From: a virus
DNA length: 62,443 bases
Virus record (IMG/VR): IMGVR_UViG_3300042890_000585
Span: 1 to 62,443 of that record
Strand: one strand, 5' to 3'
Shown here: positions 44,676-52,054 of the stretch, piece after piece
Layout: every line of letters starts with the position of its first letter
How positions within the stretch are numbered: position 1 is the stretch's first letter
Made by a program: the position numbers and the translations under genes
Notes under the pieces: model-generated
Databases searched by the model: none
What the model saw: only the letters and a program-made list of their open reading frames with translations
What the model was told of the DNA's origin: nothing

Positions 44676-44788
44676 TAGCGAACGATTTGCTAATGCATTT
44701 TAACCACAAAATCACTGATGTTGTCGATAATAATCACCATATTGTGTTAACTATTTTCAAATACCCCATATCTAGGGTTAAATCATAA

Positions 44789-44998
44789 ATGGTCAAATTA
44801 TGCCCAAAATGCAGTTCTACGACACACGTTATGGAATGTAGAGACTTCGGCAATCGATTTTCGAGACGCAGGTACTGCGATAACGGAAAGTGCAATCACC
44901 GATACTCAACATATGAAGTGAGCGCACAAGATTACTACAGCCTGAAACAAGTCAACAACATGAAAGCGAAACTAACAGAGATTCTAGAGAACCTATGA
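44789..44998 (+). CDS. Zinc-ribbon protein, NrdR-like N-terminal type, 69 aa
   Basis: CPKCSSTTHVMECRD then RRRYCDNGKCNHRYSTYEV: Cys pairs CxxC...C...C with RRRYC and YSTYE closely resembling the zinc ribbon of NrdR (where SRRRxC and FTTYE occur). Only the ribbon is present, no ATP cone. Likely a small DNA-binding regulator. It follows a 113-nt A/T-rich gap and overlaps the next gene. Confidence 0.65.
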   Translation: MVKLCPKCSSTTHVMECRDFGNRFSRRRYCDNGKCNHRYSTYEVSAQDYYSLKQVNNMKAKLTEILENL

Positions 44999-45150
44999 AA
45001 GCGCATGAGATAACACCAGAGATGCGTATCATTCACCAACAAAAGCAGGAGATTAGAGAATTACGGCAAATCATCCACGAATTGCAGCATGACGTGAATA
45101 AGCAGAAGTCCTTGATCAACAAGCTGAAGAACAAGGAAAATAACCAATAA
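44995..45150 (+). CDS. Short coiled-coil protein, 51 aa
   Basis: ATG overlaps the previous stop. Pure coiled coil (QQKQEIRELRQIIHELQHDV then LINKLKNKEN). Could oligomerise with the ribbon protein encoded just before. No other clue. Confidence 0.55.
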   Translation: MKAHEITPEMRIIHQQKQEIRELRQIIHELQHDVNKQKSLINKLKNKENNQ

Positions 45151-45175
45151 CTTCCTATAACACCTGTAGTACATA

Positions 45176-46321
45176 ATGAAAACAGAAAAAATGAGATTCC
45201 ATGCACTGGGGCTTCCACACACAGTTACATCCAAAGAGTTTAATGCCTGTGCATACACGCAGAAGGTGGTCAAATTTGGCAAGATGATGACCAACAGGGG
45301 CCATGAAGTCATACATTACGGGCATGAGGACAGTGACCTGCAATGCACGGAACACGTCAGCGTCCTGACCAATGATGACTTCGCTAAGAGCTATGGCAGT
45401 CATGACTGGCGCAAGACGTTCTTCAAGTTCGATACCAATGACCATGCATACCAGACGTTCTATGCCAATGCCATTCGGGAGGTAGGTTTTCGAAAGGAAA
45501 AGAACGACTTTATTCTTCCATTTTGGGGGTCAGGAGTCAGACCAATATGCGATGCCCACCAACATGATATGATCGTAGTTGAGCCGGGGATAGGGTACGC
45601 TGGTGGTCACTGGGCTAAATGGAAGGTTTGGGAGTCATATGCCATCTACCATGCGTTCTGCGGTATGGGTGCAGTTGGTCAGTGCCAGCAAGACAACTAT
45701 TCCGTTGTCATTCCGAACTACTTTGACATCGATGACTTCACCTTCACCGACAAGAAGGAAGATTACTTCTTGTACCTTGGAAGGGTCTATAGCGGCAAGG
45801 GTGTTGATATCGCAATCGATGCAACGCGCAGGGCAGGAGTGAAACTGGTTGTAGCGGGTCAGAAGGAAGCTGGGTATACATTCCCACCTCATGTCGAATA
45901 TGTGGGCTATGCTGACGTTTTAAAGCGAAAGGAACTGATGTCTAAAGCCAAGGCATCCTTCCTTCCTAGCCAGTATGTGGAACCATTCGGTGGAGTACAG
46001 ATTGAGAACCTGCTGTCTGGAACACCAACCATCACGTCTGACTGGGGATCATTCGCTGAGAACAACCTGCATGGGGTCACTGGCTATAGGTGCAGGACGA
46101 TGGGTGACTATGTGGACGCAATCCACAACATCGACAAGATCAAGCCAGCGGACTGCCGTGCATTCGGTGAGAACTTCACGCTTGAACGAGTTGCACCGAG
46201 GTACGAGAAGTATTTCCAAGACGTGCTAGACGTTCACAACGGAGCGGGTTGGTACGCTGAAGGCAACGGAATCGATGCAATGACAATGGCTTACCCATCC
46301 AATCAACAACAATCATTGTGA
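45176..46321 (+). CDS. GT4-type glycosyltransferase
   Basis: 381 aa. GT-B fold: N-terminal sugar-acceptor half with VVEPGIGYAGGHWAK; C-terminal nucleotide-sugar half with YFLYLGRVYSGKGVDIAIDA (198-216), VVAGQ, VEYVGY and SQYVEPFGGVQIENLLSG (acidic Glu277 in the E-x7-E-like motif), then TSDWGSFAE. Retaining transferases of this family use UDP/GDP-sugars. Target unknown: surface glycan, virion protein or DNA. An intercistronic 12-bp hairpin begins in its stop codon. Confidence 0.82.
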   Translation: MKTEKMRFHALGLPHTVTSKEFNACAYTQKVVKFGKMMTNRGHEVIHYGHEDSDLQCTEHVSVLTNDDFAKSYGSHDWRKTFFKFDTNDHAYQTFYANAIREVGFRKEKNDFILPFWGSGVRPICDAHQHDMIVVEPGIGYAGGHWAKWKVWESYAIYHAFCGMGAVGQCQQDNYSVVIPNYFDIDDFTFTDKKEDYFLYLGRVYSGKGVDIAIDATRRAGVKLVVAGQKEAGYTFPPHVEYVGYADVLKRKELMSKAKASFLPSQYVEPFGGVQIENLLSGTPTITSDWGSFAENNLHGVTGYRCRTMGDYVDAIHNIDKIKPADCRAFGENFTLERVAPRYEKYFQDVLDVHNGAGWYAEGNGIDAMTMAYPSNQQQSL

Positions 46322-46347
46322 CAAATACTACCCACTATTTGTCACAA
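46316..46347 (+). terminator. 12-bp perfect hairpin after the glycosyltransferase
   Basis: TTGTGACAAATA pairs perfectly with TATTTGTCACAA around the 8-nt loop CTACCCAC. The stop codon TGA lies inside the left arm. No T tract, so it may act as an mRNA-stability or regulatory hairpin, or as a protein-binding palindrome, rather than a classic terminator. Confidence 0.6.
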
Positions 46348-46358
46348 ACAAAAACATT

Positions 46359-46574
46359 ATGAATAATACACCAGAGACAGACAAGAACACATGGAGCGAT
46401 TCATGCGAGGGAGTGATGCATGAAGTAGTGAATGCATCCTTTGGACGCAAGATGGAAATTGAACGGAACAAGTGGAGGGATTGCGCTACCAAGCTAGTGG
46501 AGTCATCAGGATGGCATGACCAATGGCCCCAAGCAGTGGCACACTATCGCAAGCTGAAGGAGGAACTGAAATGA
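46359..46574 (+). CDS. Short TPETD-type protein, 71 aa
   Basis: Starts MNNTPETDKNTW, then FGRKMEIERNKWRDCATKL: same layout as the N-terminus of the 148-aa protein at 42353 (TPETD...FxRKxExER). Stop overlaps the methyltransferase ATG. Confidence 0.6.
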   Translation: MNNTPETDKNTWSDSCEGVMHEVVNASFGRKMEIERNKWRDCATKLVESSGWHDQWPQAVAHYRKLKEELK

Positions 46575-47125
46575 GTGACTACACATTTGAATCGGAGTAC
46601 TGGGGTGATTGTTGCAATACGTTCGACGAAGACCAGAAGCATTACGTCTATGCGCGATTCATGGGGCTACATCAGGTTGGCTATGGGTTCAGCCTGTCAG
46701 GTAAGTCAGTGCTGGACATTGGAGGAGGCCCAACGTCCATGCTGCTAAAATCGAAGGGACTTGGCAGGGCATTGGTAGTGGATCCACTTCAGTATCCTCA
46801 GTGGACATACGCTCGCTACCATGAGCATGGGGTGGAGTGTCTTGTTATGCGAGGTGAGGACGTTTCACTCAGGGGGTTCGACGAGTGTTGGATTTACAAT
46901 TGTCTCCAGCATACAGATGACCCTGCGCTAATCATCCGCAACGCATTGCAAGCAGCGAAGGTTCTTCGCATATTTGAATGGGTTGATATTGAGCCACATG
47001 ATGGGCATCCACAGATGATCACGAAAAAGATGCTTGACGAGGCTATAGGACGTGAGGGAAAGTTAGTCCACCTAGCTGAATCAGGTTGTTTCGGTTTGGC
47101 ATACTTTAATATATACACACAATGA
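46571..47125 (+). CDS. SAM-dependent methyltransferase-like protein
   Basis: 184 aa from ATG 46571. Rossmann motif I SVLDIGGGPTS (46-56) and following ALVVDPL match class I methyltransferases; later DECWIYNCLQHTDDP is a typical motif IV/V region. Substrate not deducible; could act on nucleotides, sugar or small molecules, perhaps with the neighbouring glycosyltransferase. Coupled upstream and downstream by overlaps. Confidence 0.75.
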   Translation: MSDYTFESEYWGDCCNTFDEDQKHYVYARFMGLHQVGYGFSLSGKSVLDIGGGPTSMLLKSKGLGRALVVDPLQYPQWTYARYHEHGVECLVMRGEDVSLRGFDECWIYNCLQHTDDPALIIRNALQAAKVLRIFEWVDIEPHDGHPQMITKKMLDEAIGREGKLVHLAESGCFGLAYFNIYTQ

Positions 47126-47586
47126 AATTAACTACACCATACGAGCAGTTCGTTCGATCCATAGTGAAGCCGGGGCATGACATCTTGCTTCAGATAACGC
47201 CACTTCAGGCATCCATTCTCCACATGGCAGTTGGAGTGAGTGGTGAAGCGGGTGAGTTGCTTGACGCAATCAAGAAACACGCAGTCTACCAGAAACAATT
47301 AGACTTCGACAACGTGCGGGAAGAGGCAGGAGATATTCTGTTTTACCTGACTGGTTTGTTGAACGAGTTGGGCTTGACGCTTAATGAGTGCATTGAGGCT
47401 AACGTCGAGAAGCTGTCGAAGCGTTATCCTGAGAAACGCTACACAAACGAGGCAGCAATCGCAAGGGCAGACAAGCTGGACGTGGTGGATGAACCCGTTG
47501 CGTTGAAGGACGATGATGACTTGGCAGATATCAAGGTGGAGCGCACCTGTCGCATCGAAGATCCTGAGTGTGAGTCCTGCCAATAG
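47122..47586 (+). CDS. MazG-like nucleotide pyrophosphohydrolase
   Basis: 154 aa. Helical core with GVSGEAGELLDAIKK (Glu42, Glu45) and VREEAGDILFYL (Glu67/68, Asp71), the metal-binding pattern of MazG/PRA-PH proteins. C-terminal about 40 residues are acidic with Cys (CRIEDPECESC). May hydrolyse (d)NTPs or lower (p)ppGpp signalling as proposed for phage MazG. Fits with dCMP deaminase nearby in nucleotide metabolism. Confidence 0.8.
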   Translation: MKLTTPYEQFVRSIVKPGHDILLQITPLQASILHMAVGVSGEAGELLDAIKKHAVYQKQLDFDNVREEAGDILFYLTGLLNELGLTLNECIEANVEKLSKRYPEKRYTNEAAIARADKLDVVDEPVALKDDDDLADIKVERTCRIEDPECESCQ

Positions 47587-47593
47587 ATCACAT

Positions 47594-47677
47594 ATGGGAT
47601 ATATCATAGGCTATATCGTGTTAGCAGCTATTATATTGTATGTTATATACGATTTAATGAAAGGGTTTGACGAGTGA
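47594..47677 (+). CDS. 27-aa membrane microprotein
   Basis: ATG 47594. MGYIIGYIVLAAIILYVIYD is a single transmembrane helix, followed by LMKGFDE. Its stop overlaps the GTG of the next gene, which supports translation. Function unknown. Confidence 0.5.
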   Translation: MGYIIGYIVLAAIILYVIYDLMKGFDE

Positions 47678-47850
47678 ACACACTTGAACATTACATTCAA
47701 TACAAGAAGCTGAACGCAACAAAGGTAATGAACGCACTACAACTCAACGGAATAATTTCTGACGAGTGCATCTTTCCAGATGATGTTAGGGATTCTGGTC
47801 AGGCAGTCTACTGGTTAGAAGATCATATGGGAGAAATACATAGATCATGA
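47674..47850 (+). CDS. Small protein, 58 aa, GTG start
   Basis: GTG 47674 overlaps the microprotein stop and its own TGA overlaps the deaminase ATG, so the frame is bracketed by 4-bp overlaps on both sides. HYIQYKKLNATKVMNALQLN then ECIFPDDVRD; helical. No family. Confidence 0.55.
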   Translation: MNTLEHYIQYKKLNATKVMNALQLNGIISDECIFPDDVRDSGQAVYWLEDHMGEIHRS

Positions 47851-48236
47851 ACTGGGACGAATACGCATTGTCGATAGCTGAAGTGGTTGCCAAGAAGAGC
47901 AAAGACCCGTGGAGGCAGGTTGGTGCTGTGCTTTTAAGGCATGACAACACTGTTGCAGCTTGCGGGTACAACGGGTTCCCGCCGCATATGGAGGAGGACT
48001 GGACTGACAGGGACAAGCGTAGGAATTACGTTGTCCATGCAGAGCAGAACGCATTGCGTCATGTTAAGCCGCTGGAGTGCTACCTGCTGGCATCAACAAC
48101 ATTGCCGTGTAACAACTGTTTGAAATCGCTTGCATCGTACGGCATCAAGAGGATAGTCTATCGTGAGACGTATCCCACGGATGAATCAACAACACTGCTT
48201 GCAGCGGAATTCAACATTGCACTGATAAACGTATGA
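47847..48236 (+). CDS. Deoxycytidylate (dCMP) deaminase
   Basis: 129 aa. Zinc deaminase motifs HAEQNAL (His64, Glu66) and PCNNC (Cys88, Cys91), with GYNGFP typical of the dCMP-deaminase branch. Converts dCMP to dUMP, raising the dTMP precursor pool; zinc-dependent. No thymidylate synthase was found, so the host enzyme must finish the pathway. Shares 4-bp overlaps with both neighbours. Confidence 0.88.
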   Translation: MNWDEYALSIAEVVAKKSKDPWRQVGAVLLRHDNTVAACGYNGFPPHMEEDWTDRDKRRNYVVHAEQNALRHVKPLECYLLASTTLPCNNCLKSLASYGIKRIVYRETYPTDESTTLLAAEFNIALINV

Positions 48237-48454
48237 CAAAGGAAGAACTATGGAAGGTGTATAGCAACAAGAACCCATCGTTCAACGGACGTGGGAATGT
48301 AACCATGTCTGCAAAGGGACTGCGTAAGTTGTTCGATACGACATGGGATGTTGCAATGTATGACGGGGAAGAGGAAGGGGAAGACGAACCAAGATCATAT
48401 CACAGCAGCAGTGCTAATCTTGATGCATTAAAGAGCATCTTTGGAATGAAATGA
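48233..48454 (+). CDS. Small protein, 73 aa
   Basis: ATGA overlap in front and behind. NPSFNGRGNVTMSAKGLRKLFDTTWD then an acidic loop (GEEEGEDE) and a short helix. The phrase resembles small phage proteins of unknown role. Not recognised. Confidence 0.5.
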   Translation: MTKEELWKVYSNKNPSFNGRGNVTMSAKGLRKLFDTTWDVAMYDGEEEGEDEPRSYHSSSANLDALKSIFGMK

Positions 48455-48696
48455 TTGAGCCAAACATAGCGCAGAAAGCGGTTAGCTTTGTGAAGAGTGC
48501 AGCGGCATTCGTTAAGGCAGGTATGCCTATACGGAATAAGGAGCAGATTGAGGAGCGTTTGATTATCTGCAATCAGTGTGTTCACTATGATCTCACGGCA
48601 TTCGCTGGTGCTGGCAAGTGTGGTGTTTGCGGATGCAACATGGAACTTAAACTAGTTATGGACACTGAGAGATGTCCATTGGAGCATTGGGAATGA
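48451..48696 (+). CDS. Zinc-binding cysteine-rich protein, 81 aa
   Basis: CNQC at 40-43, CGVCGC at 57-62 and a final CPLEHW give a four- to five-cysteine metal site. The N-terminal helix is hydrophobic-basic (AVSFVKSAAAFVKAG). Similar Cys layout appears in the 193-aa protein at 51472. A probable zinc ribbon of unknown role. Confidence 0.6.
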   Translation: MIEPNIAQKAVSFVKSAAAFVKAGMPIRNKEQIEERLIICNQCVHYDLTAFAGAGKCGVCGCNMELKLVMDTERCPLEHWE

Positions 48697-48878
48697 CAAG
48701 ATTAGAAGCGCAAAGGAAATCAAATGAGGACTATATGTGCGGACGCATATCAAAAGAGGAATGGGATTTCCAGTTTGAAGAACTAGGAAACGTGAGAGTT
48801 TGGAGCAAGGATGGTAAAATTCACCAACTAAAGGAGGAACATGAAAGACTCAGACCAGATAACGGAACTACAAAATAA
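48693..48878 (+). CDS. Small charged protein, 61 aa
   Basis: ATG 48693 overlaps the previous stop. EAQRKSNEDYMCGRISKEEWDFQF then a basic end; last 38 bases overlap the next gene. Unknown. Confidence 0.45.
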   Translation: MTRLEAQRKSNEDYMCGRISKEEWDFQFEELGNVRVWSKDGKIHQLKEEHERLRPDNGTTK

Positions 48879-49041
48879 AATTGACAAACTGATAGACACC
48901 TACATTGCAGAGTTTGATTTGCCATTGGCAAGCATGATTGGCATTCTGCAAGTTAAGATCCATGAGTTGATTGAGAATTCGATGTATGACGAGGATGAAG
49001 AAGAACAGGAAGATGATGAGGACGAGGAGGACGAGGAGTGA
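48841..49041 (+). CDS. Small acidic protein, 66 aa
   Basis: Well-formed ribosome-binding site AAAGGAGG nine bases before ATG 48841. Helical start (LQNKIDKLIDTYIAEF) and a poly-acidic end (about 14 Glu/Asp of the last 18). Possible DNA mimic or chaperone-like tail, unproven. Confidence 0.5.
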   Translation: MKDSDQITELQNKIDKLIDTYIAEFDLPLASMIGILQVKIHELIENSMYDEDEEEQEDDEDEEDEE

Positions 49042-49277
49042 AATACAATAGGCTAGATCAACTGGGAATCGTGATCACAGAAAATCCGATTGATCATATT
49101 GAATTTGATGTGCTAGATAAAGCATTGAAAGATAGCGGAATAGATAGAGACAAGTTCAGCGAGTACTTTGGGATGCAAACCTGCTACGAGAAAGGGTTGT
49201 ACCCGTGGGACGTTGAACCTGTGCTAGAAAGACTAATGACTGGAAAACTAACAGGAACACAACTTTACTGGGATTAA
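49038..49277 (+). CDS. Small protein, 79 aa, GTG start
   Basis: GTG 49038 overlaps the previous stop (GTGA) behind GAGGAGG-like sequence. LDKALKDSGIDRDKFSEYF and YPWDVEPVLERL suggest helices. Unknown. Confidence 0.5.
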   Translation: MKYNRLDQLGIVITENPIDHIEFDVLDKALKDSGIDRDKFSEYFGMQTCYEKGLYPWDVEPVLERLMTGKLTGTQLYWD

Positions 49278-49279
49278 TT

Positions 49280-49534
49280 ATGAATAAAGTAGATAAATTT
49301 ATGATGGAAGCATTGGACGAGATGTTCAAGCGTGTTGGGTTTGAAGGATTTGATAAAGAATTCACCAACCAAGAGGAATGGTATAGCAAAAAGAGTTGGA
49401 CAAACGAGGAGTTTGAGAAGTACAAAGAGTGGTTTGCGAATAGATTTGCTAAAGTATTCAAGTGTCATAAAAGCCTTGCAGAGAAGGAATTTTGCTGGTT
49501 TAATCTGATGTGGGGATGGAGAGTGAATGAATAA
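49280..49534 (+). CDS. Small protein, 84 aa
   Basis: Helical, aromatic-rich (KSWTNEEFEKYKEWFANRF, then EFCWFNLMWGW). Overlaps the terminase start by 8 bases, as is usual for a packaging cofactor, but no homology recognised. Confidence 0.5.
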   Translation: MNKVDKFMMEALDEMFKRVGFEGFDKEFTNQEEWYSKKSWTNEEFEKYKEWFANRFAKVFKCHKSLAEKEFCWFNLMWGWRVNE

Positions 49535-51389
49535 ACCTGCGTCAGTTTTACAGGCAATTAACATTGCCACCAAGGTTAGAGCGGAAGCTGAGAAGGATGA
49601 TATAAATGGGATCATTTATGCTGCTCAGTTTATACTGACACATTTAACGGATTCTCAGAAAAAGCAGGTTACACTGGACGAAAAGGTGGCTAGGCAGACT
49701 GTGCTTAACTTTGTTCAACACCTATTGAAGCACGATCAATTTGAGGCAGCAGCAACGATTCTGTGGGGTGCTGGAGTTTATGACTGGAGGCCACAGAGTG
49801 CAGCGGACACATGGAGGTGCTTATTTGAGAATGACAAGTTGCTAGTGCAGGGTGCTGGAGCGATGGGCAAGACGTTCAATGCCGCTGCGTGGTTCTTGTT
49901 GGATTGGATGCGAGATCCAGAGTATACCTGTATCAAAGTTGTTTCGCTTACTGAGGCACACGCGCAGAGAAACGTATTCGCTGCGATCAAAAACTTCTAC
50001 CGAACCGCATTGGTGCGTCCAGAGTACGAGGGCAGTGAGGATCTCGTTAAGAGCATTCAAGCCAATGACGATGACAAGAATGGCATCCATCTAGTTGCCG
50101 TTCCGAAAGGTGATAGCGGAACTGGTACGCTCCGTGGGTTTCACCCAAGTCCAAGGCAAAAGCCAGATCCTAAGTGGGGGCAAATGAGTAGGACACACGT
50201 TGTGCTGGACGAAGCTGAAGAGGTTCCCGCTGGGGTGTGGGAGGGGTTGCAAAACATCCTGTCTGCTGCTGATACAAAAGATTCCAAGGGACGCATCAAG
50301 ATTTTCGGTGCATCGAACCCGAAAGACAGGAATAGTGAATTCGGAAAGAGGTGCGAACCTGCGCGGGGTTGGCAGAGTGTGGACTGTGAAGAGGATTTTG
50401 AGTGGGAAAGTAGGGAGGGTTGGCATATCTTGAGGTTGGACGCGGCGAGGTGCGAGAACGTGCTGGAGAAGGAGATTGTTTTCCCGGGATTCCAGTCCTA
50501 CGAGGGATACATGGCATACGAGTCAAAGGGTAGGACTGCCGAATACTACACAATGGCCCGTGGATTCTTCCCGCAGGAAGGTATCTCAATGGCAATCATT
50601 ACACCAGCGATGATGGACAACTCGATGGGTAGCTTGCGGTTTATTGGGCCTGTAGTGCCTCTAGCGGCGTTCGATTTGGCATTGGAGGGGCGAGATCAGG
50701 TGGTCTGCTCATTCGGGCGATACGGACTCTGTGATGGTTGGACTCCGAGGGATGGACAATTCAGAGAATTCAAAAAACCAAAGACGTGTTTGCAATTAGA
50801 CTCGCAAATGCAGTTCCCGAAATTGGCAACACTAGAGCAGACCGCAGAGATCATCCGCTTTGCAAAGGAGATGAGGATCGGCGCGAATTGGCTATGTGTT
50901 GACCGAACTGGAAACGGAGCAGGAATCCACGATGCGTTGAAGTCACTCTACGGAAGCGAAGTCATGGGAGTCAATTATTCATGGGCCAGTTCAGAAACTC
51001 ACATCCTTGGAGATGACACACAACGCGCAAATGAATTGTATTCAGGAGTTGTTACTGAGTTGATTTTTGGGCTTGCTAAGTACTTAGAGTTTGAGTATCT
51101 GAAAATCTCACCGAGCTTCCGCACCGAGGAGTTGGTTCGTCAAGCGACTTCGCGGCGGTACAAACAGCAGGGGCAGGGTCTTGTGCGAGTCGAGAGCAAA
51201 GGAGACTTCGTTAAACGGACTAGGCAAAACTCTCCAGATGCTCTGGATTCCCTGTCCCTGCTGGTCTATTTGATGAGGCAACGAGGTGGAGTTGTTGCCA
51301 CGATGACCGAGCCAAAACCAGAAAAGTTTGTTTTCCAGAAAAAACACACTGGAATTGAAAGTTATGAATTCGTTGATTTCAGCAATTGA
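49527..51389 (+). CDS. terL: Terminase large subunit
   Basis: 620 aa. ATPase: Walker A GAGAMGKT (109-116), Walker B THVVLDEAEEVP with Asp228/Glu229, coupling GASNP near 261. RNase-H-like nuclease: Asp383 in AAFDLALEG, Asp459 in CVDRTGNG, and Asp571/574 in SPDALDSL. Powers DNA packaging into the prohead and cuts concatemers. Long N-terminal helical extension (about 100 residues) before the ATPase. No intein inside, unlike many phage terminases. Confidence 0.9.
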   Translation: MNKPASVLQAINIATKVRAEAEKDDINGIIYAAQFILTHLTDSQKKQVTLDEKVARQTVLNFVQHLLKHDQFEAAATILWGAGVYDWRPQSAADTWRCLFENDKLLVQGAGAMGKTFNAAAWFLLDWMRDPEYTCIKVVSLTEAHAQRNVFAAIKNFYRTALVRPEYEGSEDLVKSIQANDDDKNGIHLVAVPKGDSGTGTLRGFHPSPRQKPDPKWGQMSRTHVVLDEAEEVPAGVWEGLQNILSAADTKDSKGRIKIFGASNPKDRNSEFGKRCEPARGWQSVDCEEDFEWESREGWHILRLDAARCENVLEKEIVFPGFQSYEGYMAYESKGRTAEYYTMARGFFPQEGISMAIITPAMMDNSMGSLRFIGPVVPLAAFDLALEGRDQVVCSFGRYGLCDGWTPRDGQFREFKKPKTCLQLDSQMQFPKLATLEQTAEIIRFAKEMRIGANWLCVDRTGNGAGIHDALKSLYGSEVMGVNYSWASSETHILGDDTQRANELYSGVVTELIFGLAKYLEFEYLKISPSFRTEELVRQATSRRYKQQGQGLVRVESKGDFVKRTRQNSPDALDSLSLLVYLMRQRGGVVATMTEPKPEKFVFQKKHTGIESYEFVDFSN

Positions 51390-51414
51390 CTTGCTAAATT
51401 TAACAAAATTGATA
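51386..51414 (+). promoter_or_regulatory. Candidate promoter between terL and the next gene
   Basis: TTGACT at 51386-51391, 17-bp spacer, TTGATA at 51409-51414, in an A/T-rich 82-bp gap. The -35 element overlaps the terL stop. Weak -10. Confidence 0.3.
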
Positions 51415-51471
51415 AATAAAACAAGTTTTTCCTTGCAAACCTTACAAAACTGACGTAAAACTCAAAAATTC

Positions 51472-52053
51472 ATGGCAAAACCGATAATTGGAATGATCCC
51501 GCCGGGGGGTTGGCATTACTACGATGGTGATGCGAAACTCACTGGTCATAGCTATGACAATCTTCTTGAGGTTGTTACGAATTTCCGTGCCGAAAACCAT
51601 TTGCCAGTTGGTGACGTGGAGGGTGATGTCAATTCGTACATCTGTAGCAAGAACCCCAACTTCTGTCACGGAGTTGATATGGTAGTTGTAACATCTGTTA
51701 ATACACCTAGTCAAAAGACAGAGTTGCTAAATGACGTTACGATTTGGGCTAAAAATGTTATCAATTCTTCAAAAGAAGTAGCACTTGTATCCAGTGAGCT
51801 AGCAGAGCAACGCTCAAAGATTTGTCTTAACTGCAAACAAAACGTCCAATGGAAAAGCGGTTGTGGTGCTTGCGTAAAGGCAACGGAAAGATTAAGTGCA
51901 AGCATTAGACAAGCAAAAGAGACAAAGACATCCAAGGCACTGGGTGGTTGTTTGCTTCTTCGTCACGACAACAAATCAGCAGTTTTCATGTCCAGAGACA
52001 GCATTTCCCCGTCAGACAATTTGCCAGTAGATTGCTGGCTAAATCTCAAATAA
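51472..52053 (+). CDS. Phage protein with PPGGWHY start and zinc-ribbon end, 193 aa
   Basis: MAKPIIGMIPPGGWHYYDG opens the protein, then SYDNLLEVVTNFRAEN, SYICSKNPNFC (Cys-x6-Cys) and a Cys-rich ribbon CLNCKQNVQWKSGCGAC near residues 117-133 and a later LGGCLL...VDCWL. Recurs between terminase and portal genes in phages (memory). Possibly connects packaging or head assembly; function unknown. Confidence 0.55.
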   Translation: MAKPIIGMIPPGGWHYYDGDAKLTGHSYDNLLEVVTNFRAENHLPVGDVEGDVNSYICSKNPNFCHGVDMVVVTSVNTPSQKTELLNDVTIWAKNVINSSKEVALVSSELAEQRSKICLNCKQNVQWKSGCGACVKATERLSASIRQAKETKTSKALGGCLLLRHDNKSAVFMSRDSISPSDNLPVDCWLNLK

Positions 52054-52054
52054 T

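Noticed and set aside
46238-46252. Fourth copy of the GGAGCGGGTT hairpin sequence
   Set aside because: Only the left arm is present, inside the glycosyltransferase coding sequence; no complementary arm follows.
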